A stretch of DNA of 64,000 nt, taken from assembly GCA_027563935.2 (NCBI GenBank), contig JANVAS020000203.1:6882001-6946000 (forward strand). Direction: 5' to 3'. The first letter of the stretch is position 1; every line of letters starts with the position of its first letter. The position numbers and the translations under genes were made by a program. The notes beneath the pieces were generated by a model that was given only the letters and a program-made list of their open reading frames with translations, was not told where the DNA came from and made no database searches. Source of the DNA: Costus lasius (taxonomy: Eukaryota; Streptophyta; Magnoliopsida; Zingiberales; Costaceae). Shown in pieces: positions 55,765-64,000 of this stretch.

Positions 55765-56935
55765 CTTTACTCAACAAGCATCATAAGAACAAGAATAAGT
55801 GAAATCCAAGCTTAAACCCAAAATTTTAACTTGAAAAGATGGGGGCGAAACAGTAACTTGAAGAATACAGCTGATTTATCTCGTTGAAGCTCAAAATCAC
55901 TCCAAAATCAATCAAAATTTTCCAGAAACAAACTAGGAAGAGTCTCTTGTCATCTAAGGAGTAAATGAGAACAAAAATTTTGGAAATCTACCAAGAAATG
56001 GAAAGAAACAAGGAAAGGGGCAGAAATCTCACAAAACTTGCCAAAACGGAAAAATCGAGCAAGAAAATACCAGATCGGTAGCCGGAGCTAGACGGGAAGG
56101 GTCGCCGGCGAGCTCTGAAGGTTGGAGAAGGTCGAAAGCTCGAGGTCGGCGCAAGAGAGTGGAGGAAAACCCTAAAACATGGTACAGAAACCCTAAACAC
56201 AACAGAGTAAATTGTGTGGGCCGACAGAATTATGGCCGTAATTTCTATTACGACAGTGCCGTAATGTGGTGGATTTGAAAAACACGGGCCGTAATGTCTA
56301 TACGGCAGTACCGTAAAAAGTCCAAAACTCTCATGTTGAAAATGTGCCAGAATCACGGTACCATATAAATGATTACGGTACCGCCGTAAAACGATGAAAA
56401 CTCTCGGGTCAAAAATCGGCAGAGATTATGGTACCATAAAAATCATTATGGCACGGCCATAATTTTCGCATAACTTCTCGCAGAACTTCAATCAACTCTC
56501 GGCAGATAAAATGTTCAAAAATACGGCATCACGAAATAAGTTATGGATGTACCACAAAAACGATTTTTTTTTTCACATAAGTAATAAGAATCAATTACAA
56601 AAAAAAAAATATGGCCCATGAAAAAGCTTATGGTAGTGCCGTAAAAGCAAATAAACTCTCGGGTTAATTTTGGCATAAAAATACGGGATGTAAAAATACT
56701 TACGGCAGTGCCGTAATGACATCAAAACCTACTGGTCGAAAATGGACCAAAAATACGGCCCGTAATTTATATTACGGTAGTGCCATAATTTTGTACTAAA
56801 CTCGATTTTACCTGTAAAAAGAGAAGAAAAATTAGTTCTAAAAGTAAAAATAAAAATAAAGTAAAATAAAAGAGAATAAACTAAAGAAATAGTGCTTGGG
56901 TTGCCTCCCAAGAAGTGCTAATTTAAAGGTCATTA
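55765..56935 (-). other. Ath-2 untranslated block before the accessory ORF
   Basis: On the minus strand it begins with the hairpin CTTGGGAGGCAACCCAAG (about 56894-56911), often seen after the pol frame of such elements, then the palindrome array (56229-56791), then a pyrimidine-rich leader. In intact elements pol would come directly before it. Confidence 0.6.
56229..56791. repeat. Paired-palindrome array inside Ath-2, outside an LTR
   Basis: Same motif as in the two Athila LTRs: ATTACGGCC, CGACAGTGCCGTAAT, ACGGCAGTACCGT, ACGGTACCGCCGTAA, ACGGCAGTGCCGTAAT and others. Units near 56500-56640 are worn. Confidence 0.85.
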
Positions 56936-57080
56936 GCTTGACCGTTCTGCACTCGGATTTGATCGTGGTGGTGCCTTCGGTTGCCATTCTAACTTCTCTT
57001 TGTTTTGTTCTCCACTTCTAGGTACATAAGGCTCATTCAAGAAATAGTGTCCAACTTTGCTCAAGATCTTTTTTCCTTTA

Positions 57081-57908
57081 TCAAGCAATTTTGATCTTCC
57101 TCTTCTTCTTTGTCTCTTCTTTTTTTCTCTTTTCAGTTTTTGAATGAATATTCTCTTGAAATCCTCTATTCACACACTCAGAAAAAGTGTCAGTCTCAAT
57201 ATTAGAGGGCTCATCAAATAAATTATGCATATCACTAACAACATCATCTATTACATCAATACTACAACATGATCCTGAATGTGATGCTTTTTTCAATGAA
57301 TCTGTTAAATCAAACTCAATTATATTTTCACAAATATCAAATGTGAGTTTTCCTTTCCTAACATCTATGACTGCTCTTACTGTGGCCAAAAAGGGTCTAC
57401 CAAGGATGATTGGATTTTTGGAACTTTCATCCATTTCAAGAACCACAAAATCTGCTGGAATAAAATTCTTACCTATTTGAACAGGAATATTTTCTAAAAT
57501 ACCAACTGAATACTTTACTAATGAATCAGCGAGCTGCAAAGATATTGAAGCTGGTTTAAGTTCTCCCATGTCCAATTTCTTGCAAATAGATAAAGGCATT
57601 AGGCTTACACTAGCACCCAAATCACATAAGGCTCGGTTAAAAGCCACACTCCCAATTGAACAAGGTATAGAGAAACTACCTGGATCCTTTAATTTTGGTG
57701 GCAACTTATTCTGGATAATAGCACTACACTCTTTAGTTAAAGCCACAGTACCATAGTCCTCTATCTTTCTTTTATTAGACAAAATTTCTTTCAAAAATTT
57801 AGCATATGAGGGCATTTGAGATAAAACTTCAGTGAATGGAATATTAATATAAAGCTTTTTCAAAACATCAAGAAATTTCCCAAACTGTTTGTCTAACTTT
57901 GCTTGCAC
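57081..57908 (-). pseudogene. Ath-2 gag end and aspartic protease
   Basis: 275 open codons. Gag C-terminal segment (KFLDVLKKLYINIPF, KFLKEILSNKRK), then a retropepsin-like domain: CDLGASVSLMP with Asp96 (DLG in place of DTG, common in this lineage), and the second half motif IILGRPFLATVRAV at about residues 167-180. A Lys/Glu-rich stretch ends the frame at 57081, and no reverse transcriptase follows, so the protein is a remnant of a deleted polyprotein. The protease would have cut Gag-Pol. Upstream, 57909-57988 continues as gag with a stop until cut by Ath-3. Confidence 0.88.
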
Positions 57909-57988
57909 TAGTCTCTAGGGAAACAGTATAGGTGGCCTATAAGGTGCAGGTGAACTAGATTTAGAAATATCAACCTGACATGGCTCAT
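57909..57988 (-). pseudogene. Ath-2 gag fragment up to the Ath-3 insertion
   Basis: Aligns with Ath-1 22472-22545. It ends at CTCAT (57984-57988), the candidate left target duplication of Ath-3. Confidence 0.75.
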
Positions 57989-59437
57989 TGATGTGTTGCA
58001 TTTACACCATATTTTTGCCTATATTTTAGATCATATTTTGAGCTTATCTGCATGATTTTGTGCTTATTTCGGTATTTTTACTTCACTTTGCATAGAATCT
58101 TCATTTTTCTTGGTTTTTATGAAAATGTAGGTAAGATCACCCAAAAATGAAGGATTTCATGAGTTTTGAAGCCAAAGCTTGATTCTTGAAGAGATCACGA
58201 GCTTACACGTCAAATTTGGAGCTGAAATAGTGAAGAACGCAAGAATTATGGCCTCTAGGTTGGCTTTAAATTCTAGTTCGAGCGATGGGCGAAAAAATGG
58301 CTAAGTATAGATATGCACAGAAATTTTCACGGTGAAGCTGTAAATCCATTATGGGCTGTGAATGTTTTTGTGACATAAGTGATATACACACAGAAAGAAT
58401 CACAGCCATGGCCGTGAACTCGTTACGAACCGTAAAAACGTCCGCCCGACGAGTTTTTCACTCGATTCTCCACCGATTCGAGCCGGATTTGAACCAAACC
58501 TTGCAGAACCGTTCCTTGATGAGTTCCAAACTAGTCCAACTATAAAAGATCCAATTTTTGAGCGATTTTTCAGATGAACACGAGCAGCGGCGTTGACAGG
58601 GGCAAAGGTTGATTTCTGAGCGAAATTCCAACAAGATTTCATGCAAAAGCGATGATTGATCAACTCTTCTTCATCTCTAGATCGAGGGGAAGCCGATTTT
58701 ATTGTTGTCTTAGTGAATTCTTTGCGATTTTTACTATATCTATGCTTGTTGATCGCTTAAACATGTATTTCCTTAGGAATATGAGTGAGTAGACCATTGT
58801 TTTTGGATTTAAGGCTTAGCTCACTGACTTTTATGAATTAATCTTTATTCATACTCTTTTTATACGAAATTATTATCATGATTTGACTGTGATTGCGTTT
58901 ATTCCATGTTATACCTTGGCCACGTACAATTGCGTCTTAGACATTACAAGAAGGACCGAGAGGTGAATCACAATGTCCGATCTATTTCAGTTAAACCTTT
59001 GAATCCAATCACGAGAGTAGGTTGAATTCGTCTGAAGGATTTAACAGCTTTTCATAGAACTTAATGGGTTTAATTAGGTTAACTGTCACGAGAGTTGGGA
59101 GTTAACTTAATTAAACACCGTATTACACTCCGAGAGGAGGTGATATGTACATTAGGAAAAGTTCCTTTCAAGACGGATATTTTCTATTGATTGAGTAATC
59201 CTTATAAGATTCATAATAGTTAGTGTGGTGAAACCCAGAAATCCCGATTCTCTTAGAACTTGAACCCTCTAAAAGCTGCTTTTGAATTGTTCGTACTTAG
59301 AAGTTCATCACCATAGCATACTTGGTTTGCTTAGATTCAAACAAGTCGATAAGTCAGTACTTAACTATGTAGTCCTCATTGGGAACGATAATCTTTTTAT
59401 TACTTCGATAATTCCGTGCACTTGCGAAAGCTTATCA
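57989..59437 (+). mobile_element. Ath-3 5' LTR, complete
   Basis: 1449 bp, TGATGTGTTGCATTTACACC to GCTTATCA, directly before a tRNA-Asp primer site. Shorter than and different from the Ath-1/Ath-2 LTRs, so another subfamily. It has a degenerate palindrome pair at 58327-58440. Confidence 0.88.
58327..58440. repeat. Degenerate paired palindromes in Ath-3 LTR
   Basis: TCACGGTGAAGCTGTAA, then ATCACAGCCATGGCCGTGA followed by GTTACGAACCGTAA. Same core and similar distance (about 340-450 bp) from the LTR start as in Ath-1 and Ath-2. Confidence 0.55.
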
Positions 59438-59443
59438 AGTTTT

Positions 59444-59461
59444 TGGCGCCATTGCCGGGGA
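59444..59461 (+). other. Primer-binding site, tRNA-Asp type (Ath-3)
   Basis: TGGCGCCATTGCCGGGGA; one base differs from the perfect complement of tRNA-Asp. Confidence 0.88.
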
Positions 59462-59596
59462 CCACGACTAGTTAATATTGACTTATTAGATAAGTTTGGA
59501 CACTAGGCACTTTTTCTTTTTTTGTTTTAGCATTGGTTTTCACTTTTCTTTCCGCTTTCATTGTTATTTTACTTTTCATCTTGACTCACACATTGT

Positions 59597-60032
59597 ATGC
59601 CCAAAGTTTCTCGTGCAGGTGTTTTATTTCCAGAAGACCCAGAAATTGAGAGTACATTTCGCCTTCGAAGGAGATTGCAATTTGAGACCAAAAAGATTTC
59701 TGAAGAAGGAGTGATGGTGGTAAACAATCAATATTTGAGAGACTTCGCGGCACCAAACATAGAAGGGTTCAATTCAAGCATCATTCGACCTAACGTAGAG
59801 GCGAACAACTTCGAGCTGAAGCCAGCGCTGATGACGATGGTCCAACAAAATCAATTTGGGGGTTCCCCATTTCAGAACCCTAATCTTCATTTAGCTGTTT
59901 TTCTTGAATACTGCGATACTATCAAAGTAAATGGAGTTTCATTTGATGCGATAAGATTAAGATTATTCCAGTTTTCTCTCAGGGACTGAGCGAGAGCTTG
60001 GCTATATTCAATGCCAGCAGGATCTATCACCA
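59597..60032 (+). pseudogene. Ath-3 gag N-terminal part
   Basis: MPKVSRAGVLFPEDPEIEST, then FRLRRRLQFE, RDFAAPNIEGFNSSIIRP, QQNQFGGSPF and LRLRLFQFSLRD, collinear with Ath-1 gag. A TGA (59987-59989) replaces the expected Arg after SLRD. The same frame continues with ARAWLYSMPAGSIT to about 60032, where the match ends. The N-terminal third of Gag only. Confidence 0.85.
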
Positions 60033-60152
60033 TCGGAGTCATAGACGCCAATGAAGATGGCCCAACTCCTCTAGAAGACACTTGGGCAGACTCCCCAGGC
60101 CCTGAGGGAGATACCCCAGAATTTTTGCCTCAAACGGAGTTCTACAGCGCCC

Positions 60153-60535
60153 GACACGGCCACGCCATGCTTGCAAGCACGGCTGTGACCGTCAGCCCCG
60201 GCACCTTCATGCCCGTTCCTTCAACCGTGACCGGATCGGCGACATCAGACCAGCCCGGACATGGCCAGGCCATGACCAAAGACACGGCCGTGACACGGTC
60301 GGGAGAAAATGCGAAAGACAGCACGGCCAAAAGCACTGCCGTGACGCTGCCCGTGAAAGTCTCGGCCAACCTCGACATCCCTGAACACGGCCGTGCCCCC
60401 AAGCACGGCCAGGCCGTGACTGCAGCCGGGAAATCTGACCCGGCCATGACACTGCTCGGGAAGTTCTCGGCCAGCAACCCAGACGCCGAACACGGCCGTG
60501 ACGCTAAGCACGGCCAGGCCATGCTCAGCCCCAGA
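60153..60535. repeat. GC-rich paired palindromes
   Basis: Repeated pairs of CACGGCCGTG and CACGGCCAGGCCGTG separated by 6-8 bp, in units of about 120 bp (best at 60391-60420 and 60489-60522). Confidence 0.8.
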
Positions 60536-61043
60536 AAGTGCAAAGAGACAGTTCCTCTCCCCGTTCAACGTTCGCAATGGTCCTCGCACCCTCCGGACCG
60601 GTTTGTCGGCACGACGAGCCCCTCTACTGCCACGACATGCCCTGTTCGTTCCCTCCACGTGGCCTCGCCCGCATCGACAATGCCTCTCCACCCCCTCAAC
60701 ATCACGCCAAGGGTACAAGGACCGCACCAGGACCCCACAACAGATTGCTACAATAACCGGGTCCTCAATTTGGCCCAAGAGACTGCTACAAATGTCCAGA
60801 ATCAGCCCACGATCAGCTGTTTCTGTTCCTTTGTCGTGGCCTATTCGGAGATGGTGTAGCCCACCTACAACGGCCCATTCAGCAGCCCACGCGCGCCCTC
60901 ACTTGGCATATTCACTGCAATAGTCAGTTAGTTACTTTTGGTTGTTAGAGAGCCTCTTGACTCTCTTTTAGGAAGTTAAAGTGTGTTGTCTTGTTCCCTA
61001 ACCACTCTCATGTGAGTGTCATGTGCTTCCCCTCCCTCTTGTT

Positions 61044-61055
61044 CTATAAAAGAGG
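61044..61055 (+). promoter_or_regulatory. TATA box of block D
   Basis: CTATAAAAGAGG, a strong plant TATA match, about 520 bp before the presumed primer site. Confidence 0.6.
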
Positions 61056-61576
61056 GCTGAGGGTCTTGTGTGTTTTCAGTTTTCGTTGTAGTTTGCACCT
61101 TCGCTACGCGGAGGCCTTAGGTCCAGCAAAACTCCGAGGAGCTCGCCTAGGGTTCCCTCGACCTTTTCTTATACGCTGATTTCCTGTTTTCAATCAAAAC
61201 ACCCGGCGAACCCCGCTAGGGCGCCGGGTCCTTTGCATTTTCATTCCGCTGCAATTACGTCTTGGCGAGCTAGAGTTACCGGCTACCGTAGCATCGTGAA
61301 GGATCCGCGCGCTTAATCTTGTAATAGAAAATTGGCTCCGCGATCGAGGTGAGTGATTTCCATTAGTACACCGATCCGTGGTTTCTCTCCGCGCTGAGTG
61401 TTGCTCAAGTCATATCTATTGTGCTTTTCATCAGTTTTCCTCTGCGGGTTTTCACCGTTCGCTGCATTTCTCTTCCCTCGCCTCAAGACCCTCTCACGGT
61501 TTTCAGCATCATAGTTCCCCCACCGTAGAGTACTGACTTAAGGAAACCTTTCCTATCACTTCCGCTACGTCAAATT

Positions 61577-61593
61577 TTGTATTAGAGGAGGTT
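61577..61593 (+). other. Degenerate tRNA-Met primer-binding site (block D)
   Basis: TTGTATTAGAGGAGGTT against TTGGTATCAGAGCAGGTT. Confidence 0.5.
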
Positions 61594-61598
61594 AGGAG

Positions 61599-63262
61599 TG
61601 AAAGGGGGGGGGGGGTGAAACCCTAAACGCATGCACTTCTAAAATTTTGCATGGGCGGAAATAAGGATTTCATGAAGATCGCATGTGGCATGAACATATG
61701 ATTAACCTTATGTTTGCAAAGATCAATTTGTGATCTTACCAAAACCATTGTTTGGATGGCGACTTGGAAGCAAGAGGGCAAGCGGCTCTCCTCCAAAGTG
61801 GACGCACACAAGATGGCGATGGCTTCCTCCCTTGGCGTGAACCTTGTGCTAGCAAAGCTCTTCAAGGTGTCCTAGATGCGTGAAGGAGATGAGATGATTT
61901 CTTTCCTTGGCTGGCCAAATACCTCCTTCAACACTCGTGGAGGCGAGTCACACGAGAGGAAGAGCAAGAGAGAGACGAGAGTCTTCGAACGTGGGAGCAT
62001 CATCAATTTGGAAAACCGATTTCCAAATATAGTAAGCGCTCATGCGTTCAAGCGTTCACTCCAAGTGAACCGTTTGCAACTCCTTCTCCCTTTGAACCAT
62101 GCGCTCATATGATGAACCGGTTCAAAGGAATTTGGTTCAAAGACCAAATCAAACCAGCATTGGTTCAGATCTTGTCAAACCAAATGGCTCAAGATCTAAC
62201 CATTCATCTCTTGATGCTCCTGATCTCATCGATCAAGCATCAATTCTCTCGATCGAAGCTTACCGATCTCAAGCCCTAATCAATCAAACATGATCAGACC
62301 AGATCTCACTTACAATCAGAGTTTAAACTCCTTTAAACTGAACCAAAACAATTCAGTCCACACGATCTGACATAAGTAAGCCATATCATCAAATTGTGCG
62401 ACCCTAAAGGTTTCCTTTAATGTCGGTAATGATAACTTACGTTATCACGAACAGAGAGTGGTATCTAGCAACACATCACTGTCTCCCGATATAAAGGAAA
62501 GAGTCTTCCAAGACTACACCCAAACACAGCACAAGTGTGAATTCAATTCACTAGGCATACATGTTTCCTTTGCCACTGGATGTTCTCGTTGGACAAGCGT
62601 GTCAAGCCTGTAACTCCAACATGATGAGAGTGGTTAGATCAGATGAACATAGTCATCTGGGTATGGCCATACACTTTCACAACCATCTCATACAGGGGGC
62701 CCCTTTAGAACATCACACTCCAAGCAAGGAGAGGCAATCCTATATCTATCACTAATGCCCTAACATGACTCATGCCCATTATCCAAGATAATCTATAACC
62801 ATTATATTTCAAATGATATTGAACTACCTCAAGACAATGCCAATCCTCATTTAGAAACACAAGTGATCTCAAGTCAGAGGAAATATGCCACTTGTTTGCA
62901 CATAAGGATTATTCACATTGTGACAAGCAATTGAATATCCTAAGGAGGGTCAGTCCAGTACATCCAATGTACTTATGAGTCTACATCTTATTCCATGCTC
63001 GAAGCATCCTATAATATTAGAACACATATTAGTCTCAATCATATCAAGGTTGTCTCATGTTCACCAAGATATCTCGACTAAGGACAATACTGCATGTCAG
63101 CCAAGCTGAACACCATTGAGACATTATTCAGAAGTATACATATAGCAGCAGATAATGCAACAACCTGAATAACAACCATTGCCTTTATAAACATAGAGTT
63201 TATACATGATACTGATAACAACCCAAGGCCTCAAACATTAGCCTTAAGGGCATACCCCAACA
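61599..63262 (-). mobile_element. Copia-I.4 3' LTR
   Basis: 1664 bp; the minus strand starts TGTTGGGGTATGCCC at 63262. The far end is a 12-G run (61604-61615) before TGAAACCCTAAACGC, so the exact end at 61599 is inferred from length and from the other copies. Confidence 0.82.
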
Positions 63263-63277
63263 ATCTCCCACTTGCAC
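63263..63277 (-). other. Polypurine tract of Copia-I.4
   Basis: The minus strand reads GTGCAAGTGGGAGAT directly before the LTR, as in the other Copia-I copies. Confidence 0.8.
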
Positions 63278-63282
63278 TTAAT

Positions 63283-64000
63283 CTAATGGTTGAGAAATCT
63301 CAAACCCATATTATTACAGTGCTTCTCATGCTTCTGCTGCGCCAGAGGCTTTGTAAGCGGGTCAGCTAGATTGTCATCTGTATGAACCTTGCAGATCTTG
63401 ATCTCTCCACGATCTATGATCTCACGGATCAAATGAAACCTTCTCTGTATGTGCTTGGACTTCTGGTGTGACCGTGGTTCCTTTGCTTGTGCTATTGCTC
63501 CAGTGTTATCACAGAAGATAACCAAAGGATCTGCACTCGAAGGAACAACACCAAGTTCCTGAACGAACTTATGAATCCACACTGCCTCCTTTGATGCTTC
63601 TGAGGCTGCAACATACTCGGCTTCTGTTGTGGAATCAGCAACAATTGATTGTTTGAAACTTTTCCACACCACTGCTCCACCATTCAAGCTAAAAACATAG
63701 CCTGATTGCGATCGGAAATCATCCTGGTCAGATTGGAACGAAGCGTCAGTATATCCTTCAATACTGAGTTCTTCCTGACCTCCATATATCAAGAACATAT
63801 CTTTGGTCCTCCGAAGATATTTCAAAATGTTCTTGACTGCAATCCAGTGTGCCTTACCTGGATTACTTTGGAATCGACTGGTCACGCTTAACCCGTAAGC
63901 GACGTCTGGGCGAGTACACAATATCGTATACATAATGGACCCAATAGCCGAAGCATAAGGCGTGTTGTTCATTTCATCTTTCTCAGACTGTGTTTGAGGA
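63283..64000 (-). CDS. Copia-I.4 pol, C-terminal part (end of reverse transcriptase and RNase H)
   Basis: Open from the window edge to the stop at 63283. It contains the end of reverse transcriptase (SIMYTILCTRPDVAYGLS), RNase H motifs TDASFQSDQDDF, TTEAEYVAASEA and CDNTGAIAQAKE, and the family terminus LRFLNH. No stop or shift within the visible part. The first Met in view (63972) is internal, not a start. Confidence 0.92.
   Translation of the reverse strand, partial: PQTQSEKDEMNNTPYASAIGSIMYTILCTRPDVAYGLSVTSRFQSNPGKAHWIAVKNILKYLRRTKDMFLIYGGQEELSIEGYTDASFQSDQDDFRSQSGYVFSLNGGAVVWKSFKQSIVADSTTEAEYVAASEASKEAVWIHKFVQELGVVPSSADPLVIFCDNTGAIAQAKEPRSHQKSKHIQRRFHLIREIIDRGEIKICKVHTDDNLADPLTKPLAQQKHEKHCNNMGLRFLNH

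Larger units (their letters stand above)
48794..57988 (-). mobile_element. Ath-2, Athila-type element, 3' part with pol core missing
   Basis: Minus-strand order from the right: gag end and protease (57988-57081), untranslated block with palindromes (56935-55765), accessory ORF (55764-51996, split by a solo LTR), 3' untranslated part, 3' LTR (50661-48794). Reverse transcriptase, RNase H and integrase are absent between 57081 and 56935. It is cut on the right by Ath-3 at 57988/57989, so the 5' LTR is outside the window. It inserted into Copia-III. Confidence 0.87.
57989..60032 (+). mobile_element. Ath-3, Athila-type element, 5' LTR to early gag
   Basis: LTR 57989-59437, primer-binding site 59444-59461, gag start 59597 onward. 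The similarity to gag stops abruptly near 60032 and unrelated GC-rich sequence follows. No polypurine tract or 3' LTR in the window. Confidence 0.85.
60033..61593 (+). mobile_element. GC-rich LTR-like block (D) with TATA box and degenerate primer site
   Basis: It begins without an LTR-type TG at the break in Ath-3 gag. It contains CACGGCCGTG palindromes (60153-60535), a TATA box (61044-61055), a long GC-rich R/U5-like part, and ends at a degenerate tRNA-Met primer site (61577-61593). Most likely a 5'-truncated LTR of another family. The open frame 60011-60859 that spans it resembles no protein I know and is probably a result of high GC and palindromes. Confidence 0.55.
61599..64000 (-). mobile_element. 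Copia-I.4, Ty1/copia element, 3' end, runs off window
   Basis: Minus-strand pol end, polypurine tract and 3' LTR of the Copia-I family. The left edge (61599) lies right after block D's primer site; AGGAG (61594-61598) is the candidate target duplication. Confidence 0.9.

Noticed and set aside
60011..60859. 282-codon open frame as a gene
   Set aside because: It starts inside Ath-3 gag, crosses the junction, and the rest reflects GC-rich palindromes (HGRAPKHGQA-type repeats). The opposite strand is similarly open. No family resemblance.

Overview
The window is nuclear DNA of a flowering plant. The evidence is Ty1/copia and Athila-type Ty3/gypsy retrotransposons with plant primer-binding sites (initiator tRNA-Met and tRNA-Asp), a hAT transposase relic and one OVATE-family protein gene, a plant-only family. 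The GC-rich, intronless coding sequence of that gene would suit a monocot, but the species cannot be named from this sequence. About two thirds of the window is retrotransposon.

LEFT NEST (1-27318). Six layers, each broken by the next; only the right-hand half of the nest is in view. Copia-I.1 (1-7698, +) ends exactly where the 3' LTR of Copia-I.2 (7699-15452, -) is cut. Copia-I.2 ends inside LTR-X (15453-16249, -). LTR-X sits in the leader of Copia-II.1 (16250-22201, +). Copia-II.1 sits in the protease region of the Athila-type element Ath-1 (22202-26123, -). Ath-1 sits in the LTR of a decayed copia element (26124-27304). Copia-I.1 and Copia-I.2 lie tail to tail and form a large inverted repeat.

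CENTRAL ISLAND (27305-47040). AT-rich sequence with few retrotransposons: a 41-bp minisatellite with higher-order structure (30280-30990), a Copia-I solo LTR with perfect AAAGG target duplications (31539-33238), an unexplained T-rich tract with repeated hairpins (near 35 kb), the only apparently intact host gene (OVATE family, 37950-38627, -), a hAT transposase relic (39395-39940, -) and several small tandem repeats.

RIGHT NEST (47041-64000). The mirror situation: a decayed copia (47041-48793, +) is cut by Ath-2 (48794-57988, -). Ath-2 is interrupted by a Copia-II solo LTR (52691-54925, CAACC duplications) and, in gag, by Ath-3 (57989-about 60030, +). Next come a GC-rich LTR-like block with a TATA box and degenerate primer-binding site (60035-61593) and Copia-I.4 (61599-64000, -), which runs off the window. 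The right halves lie outside.

No element here encodes an intact polyprotein. Copia-I.1 is one nucleotide deletion from an open gag-pol frame, and Copia-I.2 has three nonsense codons but almost identical LTRs. The signals least explained by standard annotation are (a) arrays of paired palindromes with an ACGGC...GCCGT core at three Athila-type loci, with a GC-rich relative at 60153-60535, and (b) three unrelated repeats whose copies differ by paired, hairpin-preserving substitutions.
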